A stretch of 64,000 nucleotides of DNA from Ephydatia muelleri (Eukaryota > Porifera > Demospongiae > Spongillida > Spongillidae): the NCBI GenBank assembly GCA_013339895.1, contig JABACO010000018.1:7961021-8025020 (forward strand), written 5' to 3'. Made by a program: the position numbers and the translations under genes. Under the pieces are notes generated by a model. The model saw nothing but the letters and a program-made list of their open reading frames with translations. It ran no database searches and had not been told where the DNA came from. Positions 36,401-51,300 of the stretch are shown here, one piece after another (positions within the stretch are counted from its first letter, which is position 1; each line of letters begins with the position of its first letter).

Positions 36401-39400
36401 AACACACCTGTACTGCATTCATCTAGGTCACAGATCTGGACACTCCGGCAGTCAATGGACCAATCGTATTGAGTGTTTTCCATGACAGCAGGTAGGTGTG
36501 CTATATCTGGAGCTCTGGTAGCGCATTTTCAATGGGATATGCTCAAACTTATGTGTCACATTTTATACACAGGTTCTCTATTAATGCAACACAGCATCTG
36601 TGTGTTCATGATCTAGACTACGAAGTGGAGCTAGTAGTGAATGTAACCATTCTTGCTAAGGACAATGGCGGCGTTCCCCCATTCAATCAGGGTTATGCTG
36701 TCTTCACTATTAATGTGATCAATGACAACGACAACGCTCCTTACTTCGTACCATACAATGTCAGTCTCAGCCTTCTGGAGCAGCTTGGCTACTCAAACTT
36801 CCTCACTCTCCAAGTTAGTGTCTTTTACTGATTATAAACACATGTTGTTCTGACACAATCATCTCAGTACCACTACAACGTTGAAAGCTTGATGCACTAC
36901 TGATGTGGGCAGGCCTTATGGGAGGGGCTATATCAAATATGGGAGGGGCCATGTAACAGATGGGAGGGGTCATGTAATAGATGGGAGGGGTCATGGAATA
37001 GATGGGAGGGGTCAGACCCTTGTGCTAGGAGCATAATTTGATAATGGCTTCTTCTCAGGTGTATGACGCAGACCTTCCTCCATACAATAATCTGTGTGTG
37101 AACATTTCGGACACAACGAACAATTTCACAATGCAACAAGGTGTCCTTCTTGACAATGGAATGGCCATCACAACAGCGCAGCTCTCTGTCACAGCTGTGC
37201 TTCAGTACAGTGCCCAACAGGAATGGAAAATTGTGCTTTGGGCTTCAGACCTGGGCTGTGCCAGCGTATATGCAACATCTCCGTCAGCAGACCCAGCCTG
37301 TACCAACACTGCAATGGCTCTAACCGGTACAGCTATGGTCAACGTCAGTGTTATAGTGAGTTCAGCATAGAATGTTTGATCATCACCTGACCACACCCAT
37401 TCCATTCCAGTCTCGGAACAATCTCCCTCCAATGTTTACTAATATAGTATACACCGGCTGTATGCTTGAGAACACGACCAGTCTGACCCTTGTGGCACCC
37501 ATCAGCGCCACAGACCCACAGGGCAGGGAGGTGACTTACGCCATACAGAGCCAACAGGTTACTGCCTTCAGCATAAACAATGCCACAGGGAAACTGAGTG
37601 TTCTGAACGCATCACTGGTGAACTATGAAAGCTATCCTCCCAACCCTCACATTATATCCGTCATTGTAAGTAACAGGCTCGGATTGTATTGGAACGTATC
37701 GTGTGGAGGAGGGTGTGGGGTATTAATAACCAGAGGTGTAGGGTAGCAATAACTAGAAGTGTGGGTTTAATAACCAGAGGTGTGGGGTATTCATAACCAG
37801 AGGTGTGGGGTATTCATAACCAGAGGTGTGGGGTATTCATAACCAGAGGTGTGGGGTATTCATAACCAGAAGTGTAGGGTTAATAACCAGAGGTGTGGGG
37901 TATCAATAACCAGAGGTGTGGGGTATTAATAACCAGAGGTGTGGGGTATCAATAACCAGAGGCATGGGGTATCAATAACCAGAGGTGTGGGGTATCAATA
38001 ACCAGATGCGTGGGTAGTCAGAGTCATTACTTGAACTGCGTTCATTGGTTGTAAGGTGGCAGCTTGGAATGCACCAGACTACCTGCATGTCAGTGTCACC
38101 AGTACGACAACCATTCTCATCAAGATACTTCCTGTGAACGAGTTTGCCCCTGAGCTCACTGCAGTGCGTGTACACAGCCAATCTCCCATGGATCAGTTTA
38201 GTTCTGAGCTGTTCAGTCCTCCAGGTGAGCTAGCTGTAGCTAGTGGGGGCTGTGTTGACTCTCTTGGCCTGCAGAGCTGATCTACTACATCCCAGAGGAC
38301 AAACTGTGCAACACTTCTCTGCCTCTGATGACGCTGACAGCCCGCGATGCTGATGCATTCGACGAGACAACTGGATGTAACCAGAGTCTGCCATTTTATA
38401 TTTTGGAATCAGTTACAGTGAGTTAATGAGCCCCTGCTAATAAAATGTTATTCAGGAACCAAATGTACATGCACTTCCCCCTTGCATTGTAGCCTGCCAA
38501 CAGACTCACTATCACCGAGAGTGGTCATGTGATGCTCACTTCCTGTTTGGACTACAGCCCTGTGTACAGCAATGGTGCATGTCCCAACACTGGAGATAGA
38601 AACATAGCTGTACAAGTAAAGGTGTGCGACTGCCAGGGAAGTCAGCTTTTGCAAGACTGCACTGGAAATACCATCCCAAGACAGCCACAGTGCAGGTATT
38701 AGTGGGGCCAAGGGGCGCGGCTATAGTGGGGCCAAGGGGCGTGGCTATAGTGGGGGCAAGGGGGCGTGGCTATAGTGGGGCCAAGGGGCGTGGCTATAGT
38801 GGGGCCAAGGGGCGCAGCTATAGTGGGACATCCCTTCTCTTCCCACAGCATACGAGACTTCACCATTGTGGTCACAGATGTGAATGACAACCCGCCTATT
38901 ATAACAACAGGTCATTCAGCATGCATTGATATCTTGGAAGTAAGCACATGTCTCCTGTGAGTGTGTGCGTTCACTGCCCACTGCACACAGGACACACCTG
39001 GTGGCACACCTGTAACCACGGTAACTGCAGTAGACTGCGACTTTGGTTCCAATGCTATAATCTACTATGACATTCTTGATGGTAGGTACTACCTCTATGG
39101 CATAATAATTTGGTTACAAAATTATAAAATGGAATGTCATGACAACTGTGCAAGCTGAACACTTCCTCATTTCTATCTAATGCCCACTTTAGCTGGCAAT
39201 GCTGGAGACAAATTCACACTAAACATGTTTAATGGATCCATTACTGTCAGCACAGGAGCCATACTTGATTATGAGATCCCTCCAATCAACTTGACATTTG
39301 TTGTGGGAGCCTACAATCCAACCACTCCACTTCTAACAGTCTGTCATTTCCATCTGTATAGTTGTGATGTTTGATGATCTGATGTCTCTCTCTACCTCCT

Positions 39401-42338
39401 CCCTCCCCTTCTCAACACCCTCCCCTCCACCCTCCTCTCCTCCACATACCCCTCCTATTCTATACTCCCTCCCCTCCTCCCTACCTCCTCCTACCCTCCT
39501 GTTCTACACTCCTTCCCCTCCTCCCTACCTCCACATACCCTCCTGTTCTACACTCCCTACCCTCCTCCCTACCTCCACATACCCTCCTGTTCTACACTCC
39601 CTCCCCTCCTCCCTACCTCCACATACCCTCCTGTTCTACACTCCCTTCCCCTTCACATACCCTCCTGTTCTACACACTCCCTTCCCTCCTCCCTACCTCA
39701 CATACCCTCCTGTTCTACACTCCCTCCTACCCTCCCTCTCCTCTACAGTCACCAAATAATGCAACAGTAGAGGTGTGCCTAACCAATGCCCATAATGACC
39801 CACCATACTTCATTGGCTGTCCTTATGACTGGACCATTGCTGAGAATGACAATACTCCACTAAGTGGGCAGATCCTCGCAACCAGTGAAGACACAAGTGT
39901 TCTTGGACAGCTCACATATTCTCTATCTGTTCCACCACCGATCCCATCAGCATGGTTCACCATTCCTAATCCTTCTGTAAGCCACTAGTGTCCCCAAAGG
40001 TGACTTATTCACCTGTCCTTTGCAGTCACCTGTTATAGCAGTGAACGGTGTTGATCGCGAATATCCAAACCTCACCAATATTGATAGTTTTGGACGAGCC
40101 GTTGTGAACTTCAACATTTCTGTGACAGATGGGAAGTTTATCACTACATGTCAGGTGAGCTGTGGGGAGAGATAGGGGAGGAGAGGGAGAGAGTGAGTGC
40201 ATATGTGCACCTGACAGGTGAGGTGTGTTAAATTAACGTTATGTGCTTCATACTCTACAGATCACTGTGTACATCCTGGATGTCAATGATAATCCACCTG
40301 TCTTCAACTCTTCCATGTATACGGCATATGTTGATGAGTGCTCTCTAATTGGAACCCCAGTGCTCACGGTGTATGCCACAGATGCTGATGCAACTCCACA
40401 GAATCGCATCATTCTCTACACCATCACCAGTGGAAATACCAACAGTAAGATCTTGACAGTGTACTGAGTGGAGGCTATCTGAACAATTTTTGTTTAGACG
40501 AATTTGCACTGGACGTATCCACTGGTACTATGACAACACAACAGCTTCTGAATTACATAATCACCATGAGCTATACTATGAGCTTGAAAGCCAGCAACCC
40601 TGATGGTCTGTTCTCTGCGAATAGTGTGGTAAGTTATGTACCTCTCATTTATTATGTCATGTGTAGTAACTTTTATTAAGTATGTTTAATTGCTCTTCCT
40701 ATGTACTTTGTTTTCAGACAACGGCAAACATACTTGTGAATGAATGCAACAATCATCCACCAGTATTTGTTAATTGTCCTCACGAATGGGTTATTGATGA
40801 GAACAACAATTCAGCACTCACTGGGATCCTTGTCACTGATGCCGACATCAATCCTGCATTCAGAAACCTGACATATTCTCTTGCTGTCCAGTCACCTCTG
40901 GTTGCTGCAACATGGTTCACCATTCCCAACCCTTCTGTGAGTAACCTCAACCATAATGGTATATTTTCATCTCCTCCTCCTCCTCCTCCTCCTCCTCCTC
41001 CTCCTCCTCCTCCTCCTCCTCCTCCTCCTCCTCCTCCTCCTCCTCCTCCTCCTCCTCTGCCTCCTCCTCCTCCTCCTCCTCCTTCCTACACCAGTCATCC
41101 GACATAGCAGTGAATGGTGTAGATCGTGAATTGTTCACAAGTGCTGATCAAGTGTTAAGAGGAGTGGTCATGATGAGGATGGAAGTAACAGATGGGAAGT
41201 TTACAAGCACTTGTCAGGTGAGCTTGTGTATGTGTAATACTCCAAGTGGAGTTTTGCAACATCACACTAGAGATGGACAAAGCTTATGATTTGCAGCATT
41301 GAGATGTGTTGGAAGCAGGAATAAATTAGAGTGACTGCAAATAAATTAAACATGTGTAATAAAATTACAACTTTACAGGAGATATTTGTTCAGTAATAAA
41401 TTTGGTCATCCAGACCAGATGTAGTTCCTGAAACAAACACACATGTCACTGCAAAGGTCCATAATCCATTGAAATTCCACTCCAATATGTGTGCACTTGT
41501 GAGCCAAAGGATAGCATTGTGCTCTATTAAAAAATCCTCAAACAATTGCTTCAATAAAACTAATGAAAGATGTTGGTCTGCTGTGTCTGGATGTATAGGG
41601 CTTCATACAATATAATTCCACAGATTACAGTGTATGTCTTGGATGTCAACGACAACCCACCTGTATTCAACCCATCAAATTATCCACTATACCTCAATGA
41701 GTGCTCTCCAATTGGAACACCATTGTTCACGGTGTATGCCACAGATGCTGATGCAACTCCACAGAATCGCATCATTCTCTACACCATCACCAGTGGAAAT
41801 ACCAACAGTAAGATCTTGACAGTGTACTGAGTGGAGGCCATCTTAACTGACCTCCCACAGATGTCTTTCGTCTGGACATGTACACTGGCAATATGACAAC
41901 GCAACAGCTTCTGAATTATCTCATCACCACGAACTACACAATGAGTTTGAAAGCCAGCAATCCTGATGGTCTGTACTACGCAAACTACAGTGTAGTAAGT
42001 TATTAAAAATAGTTGACTGGTTTGCATGAATATCCCACCCTCTCTCTCATTCCACAGGCAGTAGCGGATGTTGTTGTCATTGAATGCAACGTACATGGTC
42101 CAGTATTCATTGGCTGTCCCTACTCATGGGTTATTGATGAAAATACTGTCACCACACTCACTGGTGTCATTGCGTCTGATGCGAATGTCAATCCACAGCT
42201 TAGAAATCTGATATACTCACTGAATGTCCAGAATCCTTTTGCTCCGATTCCACTGACCTGGTTCACTATTCCTGACCCTTATGTGAGCCACCATGTCCTC
42301 TGTGCATCCATTACTCATCCCATCTCTTCTCCTTAACT

Positions 42339-42382
<44 letters not shown>

Positions 42383-45300
42383 CACCCAACATATCAGTAA
42401 ATAGTGTTGATCGTGAAAATATCACTCAGGCAGATGGCTTGGGTAGAGGGATTGTAACAATGACCATTTATGTGGCTGATGGAAAGTATACCAGTGCTTG
42501 TGAGGTAGGTTATGTGTGGTGTGGATGAGTGGGAGAGAGAGAAAAGATACATGTCAAAGGGGCCTGCAGCTTCTAACACTGCAAAGGTTATGTTCATTTC
42601 ACCATGCTACTTGTTCAGGATTCCTGGGATGTGCAAATGTCGTACTCCCCATGTGCTTACATGTGCTTACATGTGAGGTAGCATTACATGTGAGGTAGCA
42701 TTACATGTGAGGTAGCATTACATGTGAGGTAGCATTACATGTGAGGTAGCATTACATGTGAGGTAGCATTACATGTGAGGTAGCATTACATGTGAGGTAG
42801 CATTACATGTGAGGTAGCATTACATGTGAGGTAGCATTACATGTGAGGTAGCATTACATGTGAGGTAGCATTACATGTGAGGTAGCATTCAGCCTTGTTC
42901 TGAGAATGTGTCGCAACAAGTCATCATAGATACAGTATCATTCCTCTATAGGTCATGTTTCACACCGATAGGGAGGGGTCATATTCTATACCAGTAGGGG
43001 GTGTGGTCATATTTATTGTTATGTGCAGCTGTACTGAGACATGGGTTGCACCAACTTCTGCAGTATCACATATTTATTTCATTTTACAGATCACGGTGCT
43101 TGTTGTGGATCTCAATGACAACCCACCCATCTTTAACCCTGTGAATTACGCAGCGACTGTACTAGAGTGCTCTCTAAATGGAACAACAGTGAATACCATT
43201 TATGCCACAGATGCTGATGCAACAGCCAAAAATCGCATCATCATCTACACCATCGTTAGTGGCAACCCAAACAGTAAGCTGTGAGCTGAAAGGTGAAGAT
43301 TGTTATGACACACTTCCCATTGCAGATACCTTTGCACTGGATAGATCAGCTGGGGTGGTCACTGCATTGGGACCATTTGACATTTGCATCACTCCTACTT
43401 ACACTCTGTCCATCTCAGCAGCCAATCCTGATGGATTAAACAACACCATTCTGGTATGTGACCTTGAAGCGGCAAATTCCCTCTCCTTGAAACACTACCC
43501 TCCCACAGGCAACAGATGCTATCACTGTGGGCTGTTGCAACGGACACTCCCCTATCTTCTTGAGCTCATTGTACAATGCTACAGTCTTGGAATACAACTC
43601 CCTCGTGCCACCTACATGTTCCCAGCCAATGGGAAGCCTTATCTCTGTCAATGCTACAGACGGAGACTGTTGTCCAGTGTACGGTGAAGTGGTTGGTTAC
43701 TCCATCATTGGCGGTGATCCGTTGGGAATATTTACAATTAATGTAAGATGTCGCGTGCAATTGCATGTCTCTTGAGCTCTGTGGTACCTCTAACAGGCTA
43801 CGGGTAGTGTGGGAGTGGCACAGCCTCAGCTGATTGACTATGAAGACTCCGCCTCCTATCTTCTGACCATTGCAGCCATGGATGGGGGAGACCCGCCCCT
43901 CTCTGTACGTTTGTTGAAATGGAATATGTTGATAAAGAGTTGCGTAATTAAAGTGTGCCTTCTGATAACCCTTGTGTTTCCCCTCTTCAATGCCCTCCCT
44001 CCTCCCCCTTCAATGTCCTCCCTCCTCCCCCTTCAATGTCCTCCCTCCTCCCTCTTCAATGTCCTCCCTCCTCCCTCTTCAATGCCCTCCCTCCTCCCCC
44101 TTCAATGTCCTGTTGCTTATCCTCTTAGGGCATAGCACGTGTAAGTGTCAGGGTAGCACCTCAGCACGATCACTGCCCTGTCTTTGGTGTCTCGCTCTAC
44201 ACAACAAGTGTACATGAGGATGCTCTAAATGGAACAGTTCTTCAAATTGTAAGCACTCATGCAGAGGGTGTATATTGTTCAGTGTGTGATGTGTCTCCCT
44301 TCTTCCTGCTAGTATCCCCCTATCACAGCCGATGAAGGAGATGAAACAAACCCAATGATTTCATTCTCCATATCTGGTGGACCTTTCAACATCACTTCTG
44401 ATGGATCCATTGTCCAGACCACAATGCCAATCACTTACATCCAGTCCAGGCCCTACTATTTACTAACTATTAATGTCACCGAGCTTCAAATTGGCCGAGA
44501 GAACACATCTACTTGCGCCCCCTACTGCAACGCTACAGCACTGCTCAATGTGACGGTCCTTCCAATCAACACTCCATGCATCTTCACTTCTGATTGGGTC
44601 AACTACTGTCCTACTGTGGCCTCCTACATACCAGTTGGAAGCGTTATCAAAACAGTGCAGTGTGTGGACACAGACCTGGGTCTCAACGGACAGGTATCTT
44701 ACTACATGTATGGAGGGAACGGACGCTTCGCCATTGACGCACACACGGGTAACATCACTGTGGCCAGCAGCCTGGTCGGCTCTGTGTCGGAACAGTACAC
44801 CATCAGCATTGTGGCCCAGGACCAGGGCTCACCTCCCCTCTCCACCACCATCACACTGTCCTTCAGCATAGCACTGGACCGCAATCCACCCTATTTCACC
44901 AGGACTGTCTTCAAAGGCTCCGCCTCCAAGACCACACCCATTGGCACTAGCTTACTCACAGTGGTTGCCACGGACGATGATGTTCCTCTGGTACCAGCAG
45001 GCACCATTCAGTACACCATTGAGCCCTGGACCCGCCCAATACCCTTCTCCCTTGATGCCACCACGGGACAGGTCTATGTGAACAGCTCACTGAGTGCTGC
45101 TAGCGTACAGGCCTTCTATGCCTTCCTGGTGAAGGCAGTGGATGGGCATTGCTGGCAGGCAGTTCCAGATGCCATTGTGGAGATCAGCATTGTTGACATG
45201 GTCAAGCCACGTTGTGTGTTTACGGCTCCATATTATCGCTCTAGCACCTGGCTGCTGTACACCGCCAACTTCTCAGTTGGCCTATGGGAGAATGCATCCA

Positions 45301-48300
45301 TTGGCAGCTTGGTTATAGATCTACAGCTTAATTCCTCAACACAACTGTCCAATTTCTCTCTCATTGCTTGGTCACCTGGAGCCAATACTAGTAGGGTTGG
45401 GTGCATTTATATGTATATTTAAAGATTCATTGATCTTTCCTCTCTAGTGTTTAACGTGCACCCCAATGGATCCATCACAGTACGGAACACTCTTCCCTCC
45501 ACCAAACCTAACTTCTACATTGCTGCATACAACCTGACAGTTGCCTCTCAATGTGACAGTTCAGTGGCCACCATTACTGTCAGCATATACGTCCTGGATG
45601 TTAATGACCACTCTCCTGTCATCAACAATATTTCCTATTGCATCCCAGAGGTTCGATTTCACTTTCACTGTTGCAAGTATCTTTATCTTGTCCTCCAACA
45701 GTACACTCCAATTGGAACAAATATCACTGAGCTGACATTGCACGCTACAGATGTGGATCTCTATGAGAATGCATACCTTGTATACACTTGTGTTCAGCCA
45801 GCTCCCGTCTTTGTTGACACTTTAACTGGAGTGGTGACACTGAACACAACACTGAATCGACTTGTGATAAATCAGTATCCTTTTGTAAGTGAATATCTGC
45901 ATAGTATGCTACTTCATTGACACACCCACTGTCTCCTCCACTCCCTCCTCCCCTCCAACCTCCCTCCCTCCTCCCCTCCAACCTCCCTCCCTCCTCCCCT
46001 CCAACCTCCCTCCCTCCTCCCCTCCAACCTCCCTCCCTCCTCCCCTCCAACCTCCCTCCCTCCTCCCCTCCAACCTCCCTCCCTCCTCCCCTCCAACCTC
46101 CCTCCCTCCTCCCCTCCAACCTCCCTCCCTCCTCCCCTCCAACCTCCCTCCCTCCTCCCCTCCAACCTCCCTCCCTCCTCCCCTCCAACCTCCCTCCCTC
46201 CTCCCCTCCAACCTCCCTCCCTCCTCCCCTCCAACCTCCCTCCCTCCTCCCCTCCAACCTCCCTCCCTCCTCCCCTCCAACCTCCCTCCCTCCTCCCCTC
46301 CAACCTCCCTCCCTCCTCCCCTCCAACCTCCCTCCCTCCTCCCCTCCAACCTCCCTCCCTCCTCCCCTCCAACCTCCCTCCCTCCTCCCCTCCAACCTCC
46401 CTCCCTCCTCCCCTCCATCCTCCTCCCCTCCATCCTCCCCTCCATCCTCCTCCCCTCCATCCTCCCCTCCAACCTCCCCTCCATCCTCCCCTCCAACCTC
46501 CCCAACCTCTCCTCCATCCTTCCCTCCATCCTCCCCTCCATCCTCCTCCCCTCCAACCTCCCCTCCATCCTCCCCTCCAACCTCCCCTCCAACCTCCCCT
46601 CCATCCTCCCCTGCAACCTCCCCTACAACCTCCCCTCCAACCTCCCCTCCAACCTCCCCTCCATCCTCCTCCCCTCCATCCTCCTCCCCTCCATCCTCCC
46701 CTTCAACCTCCCCTCCAACCTCCCCTCCATCCTCCCCTCCAACCTCCCGCAACCTCCCCTCCAACCTCCCCTCCATCCTCCTCCCCTCCAACCTCCCTCC
46801 AACCTCCCTCCATCCTCCTCCCCTCCAATCTCCCTCCAACCTCCCCTCCAACCTCCCCTCCAACCTCCCTCCAACCTCCCCTCCAACCTCCCCTCCAACC
46901 TCCCCTCCAACCTCCCTCCAACCTCCCCTCCAACCTCCCCTCCAACCTCCCCTCCAACCTCCCCTCCATCCTCCCCTCCATCCTGCCCTCCAACCTCCCC
47001 TCCATCCTCCCCTCCAACCTCCCCTCCAACCTCCTCTCCATCCTCCCCTCCATCCTGCCCTCCAACCTCCCCTCCATCCTCCCCTCCAACCTCCTCCCTC
47101 CTCTCACTCCTCCTAGGTACTGTGCTATGCCACTGATCGTAATGGGCGTGGCAGGACAACAGCAGTCTACCTCAACATCACAGTGTGTCCTTACGTCAAT
47201 CATCCACCATTCTTGCAGCCTGAAGTGAGTCCTTTGCTGTTGGTCATTGGGTCCTGCTGGTATCATTGGGTCATGCTGGTGTCATTGGGTGGTGCTGGTG
47301 TCATTGTGTGGTGCTGGTGTCATTGGGTGCTGTTGGTGTCATTGTGTGGTGCTGGTGTCATTGTGTGGTGCTGGGGTCATTGTGTGGTGCTGGTGTCATT
47401 GGATTGTATTTCACAGCTCCAAAACATGACAGTATGTGAGATGCAACCACCTGGCTTCATTGGTCAACTTTTGGCGTTTGATGCAGACACAGTGACTCCA
47501 TTCAGCACCATTTACTACTCCATCATTGGGGGAGGTATGTTGCTATGGTGATGCCACACCAATGGGATCTCCCACCTGGCAGTGGACGCTGGGTGATAGT
47601 TTAAGAGTAAAACAATTATCTCCTTCATAAGGCTTTCATTTATTCCTTCTTCAGTTGCCTACCTGAATGGAAAGCTATCTACAGCATTCATCAATGAGAC
47701 TTTCCCATTCCTTGTTGCACAAAGTGATGGTCGTGTCTTCACCACTGCCCTACTGGTTGGTCCATTTCATCATTACCATCAATGATTTTAATGCTAATAT
47801 AATGATGGATTCTTTCATACATGTACAATCTTTATGAATTATATTAACATCATAATCAACAATTCAAAGAAATTTTGTGTTTATTTTAAAAATTAATCAT
47901 TAAGCAACAAGCATTGTAGGACACACATTGATGATGGTGTCTTAATGGTATTCACTGATGATTTGTACACCAACTGTAACAAAATTCTCCAATGCATCTT
48001 AGTTTCAATACAAGCATGACATGCCAATTCATTCATATTTATCTATTCATTGGCAGGATCGAGATATAGTTGATGAGTACTATATCACAGTTCAAGTCAG
48101 CAACAATGACACAGCTGCTATGAAGAATGTATGTCTAGCTATCCACACATCACCCAGCTCTCATTGTCCCTCTAACCCACTGTGTACAATCAGATCTCTA
48201 CCATTGGCACCCTGGTGATTACCGTCTGTGATGTCAACAACCATCCACCTGTGATAAACTCATCTCTTGTTTGCATTGCACAACATCCAATTGTAGGAAC

Positions 48301-51300
48301 ACCAGTGACAGTTCTTACGGTAGCACCTCCCCCTCCCCTCCCCCTCCTCCTCCCCCTCCCCTCCCCCTCCCCTCCCCTCCTCCCCCTCCCCTCCCCCTCC
48401 TCCTCCCCCTCCCCTCCCACACTACTTCACCCTAACATCTTCCAACAGGCCACAGATAGAGACGTGGCTGACACACCATTCTCTACTGTGTGGTTCTGGA
48501 TCACTGACCAAACCCTTGGATTTACCACAGACAACGTAACAGGATTGGTTACAACCAGTGGCTATAACGGAGCAGCAGGGCAGAATGTCTTCTTGCCAAT
48601 ACTCGCATATGACAACTATGGCACATATCCATCTCTGTCCAGTACAGCGACAGTAGAGGTCTGGGCACCAGTTTTTTCTGTGTTTAACCACGCCCTAACC
48701 ACACCCCTTCTGACAGGTTGTAGTGTACGATGCATGCAGTCAGGTGGTCATGACTCTTTGTGAGTCGAGCAAGACTGTGGAGAATGTCTGTCAGGATCTC
48801 ATTGCAAGGTGAGTGAAGCTCTCACGAAGGCAGTCTTGAGTGATCTACCACACAAACACAGAATGCTATCTGAAGTAACTGGTTTTAGTGTCTGCGCGAC
48901 GCACACTGAAAATGTGGGAGATACTATCCAAGCCTTGTAAGCTATTAACTAACCAGTTGTGCTAACCACCACCCTGTCATTCCCATGGCTTGCCCATCAG
49001 GACTGACCTATATCTGTACTTCTACGACAACAAGACCTATCAGGGCCTGCCATCCCAGAGCGCTCTTACGTGAGTCTCTTTCTAAATACTGACGCTAGAG
49101 TTACGTGCTTTCGTGTATGATAGCCTCATTGACTTGAATTCGGAGGTGTTGACGTATTTCCAGAGCAGTGGTTGCTGCATCAAGGATGTCAAGGTGATTA
49201 GCCTTGCTGTGTGTATGGATGTATCTGGTACTACGTTATTGTTTTCAGCCGTACACATGCCCAACACTACTGCTGACAACACCCGTTCCCATTTGGGTCC
49301 CAAGTTCCATTGCTGGGCTGTTGGCCCTAATTTTGTCAATGATCTGCTGTGTAGCTTGCATTGCCACCTCATACTGGTGTAGAAAGTACAAAAAATTGAA
49401 GGTTTCAAAAACTAGCCTGAAAAGTAAGATATAAGTGATTACATCACATGATTGACTGTTGCTATTACACCGTTAGGGTCCATGACATCTCAACTTGAAC
49501 AGTTTTCATATCAAAGGTGAGGTTATGGGTCATGCTAGCCACTGGGTCATGCTAGCCACTGGGTCATGCTAGCCACTGGGTCATGCTAGCCACTGGGTCA
49601 TGCTAGCCACTGGGTCATGCTAGCCACTGGGTCATGCTAGCCACTGGGTCATGCTAGCCACTGGGCCATGCTAGCCACTGGGTCATGCTATCAGTGCACA
49701 GTGTGTGAAACTATACTGTTATGTAACACAAGGTGTATAGCAGCCATTTAATCCAGAGCAAACAAGGAGCACACAAATAGGAGACACATGAAGTAAAATG
49801 CACATGACACGCACATGACATGCACATGACATGCACATGACATGCACATGACATGCACATGACATGCACATGACATGCACATGACATGCACATGACATGC
49901 ACATGACATGCACATAACCCAAAGCAATCATGCCACACAGAGGACCTTACTAAATGGGTAAATGTATATTTGAATGTTAAGACTCTTTGCTTCCTAGTGA
50001 GGTGAATACCACAACTAATCCTCTCTGGGTATCCCCATATGAAGTTGATGCATCGTAAGTTTGTAAACATATTTAGCACTACTGATAATAATGTATGCCA
50101 TTTTTATTTATAGAACGGTTTATGAATCCCAGGTAAGAAAGATTATTAAGTGAGATTATTATGGGCCAACTCCTCTTGTATTTTGTGTGCATGCTCATTT
50201 TATACACTTTCTCAGTGTCTGTACATACTGTATCAGTGTCTGTACATACTGTATCAATACTATCAGTGTCTGTACATACTGTATCGATACTATCAGTGCA
50301 CGTAGTTTTGACATGATTGTAGCTACAGCAAGTATGCTCGCTAACCATTGATATTATTTCTGAAGGAATTGACAATTGACATGTTCCAAGATGATGATGA
50401 TTCGTAAGTTCCAATGAACGGTCACAATAATTTATCATGTGTGTGCTGAATTTCAGTGCAAATACAAGTGAGACCACACGTCCTAATCAACTTTATGAGT
50501 CCCAGGTTTGTTAAGACGCAGGCACCATGTGTAAGCTTTATATTCTCTGTTCTTAGGAACTTGTTGTTGACGTGCTAACAGATGAAGGAGATTTTGATTT
50601 TGCTCCTTTGGTGACGAAGATGTAGGTTTTCTCTTAATAATGTTGACATGTTATGTGATATCAAGGTGTATTTCACCCAGACCTACAAAAACCACACTTT
50701 ATGAGTCTCAGGTTAGTGAGCAGATTATAAGTGAGGCCAAGCTTGGTCATACCTGCCTGCTACTGATAAAGATAAACAATGTTCACAATTTCGATTCTAC
50801 TTCTGTAGGAATTGCAGGTCGATGTGGTTATGAATGATGATGACTTGGAGCCTGCCCCTGCAAAGCAGTAAGCATTATGCACTTGTACAATGTGCATGTG
50901 ATACTGATTCCTTTTTAATCACTGTAGATCTGCCAGTGCTTCCCAGGTTTGTGGAACACACTGTGTGTACTTGTCACCTTGTTCACTTGTGTTGTTTATG
51001 ATAGGTTCAGAAGAACACAGCATTGGATCTAAAGCCTGGGCCTTCAAAACAGTTCGTATTCCTTTCAGATGGCATGTGCTATTATTAGAATGTGTCTTTG
51101 TTTTGTTCAGAGTACCTGCTAAGTCACCTGCTAAGTCTGACCTCAAAGCACCTGCTAAGTCTGACCCCAAAGCACCTGCTAAGTCTGACCCCAAAGCACC
51201 TGCTAAGTCTGATCCCAAAGCACCTGCTAAGTCTGACCCCAAAGCACCTGCTAAGTCTGACCCCAAAGCACCTGCTAAGTCTGACCCACAGTACGAGTCT

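Larger units (their letters stand above)
39749..43452 (+). repeat. Triplicated block of cadherin exons
   Basis: Three successive blocks each hold four exons coding the same segments. In order these are a WFTIPNPS-type end (39975, 40940, 42280), a VNGVDRE-type exon, a DVNDNPP...YATDADAT exon (40260, 41625, 43091), and an ASNPDGL exon (40600, 41965, 43430). Blocks 1 and 2 share even intron sequence (AGATCTTGACAGTGTACTGA at 40449 and 41809), so that duplication is recent. Confidence 0.85.

Noticed and set aside
45745-47159. Open frames of up to 415 codons on both strands
   Set aside because: All come from the 23-bp and 13-bp repeat. The flanking cadherin exons splice across it.
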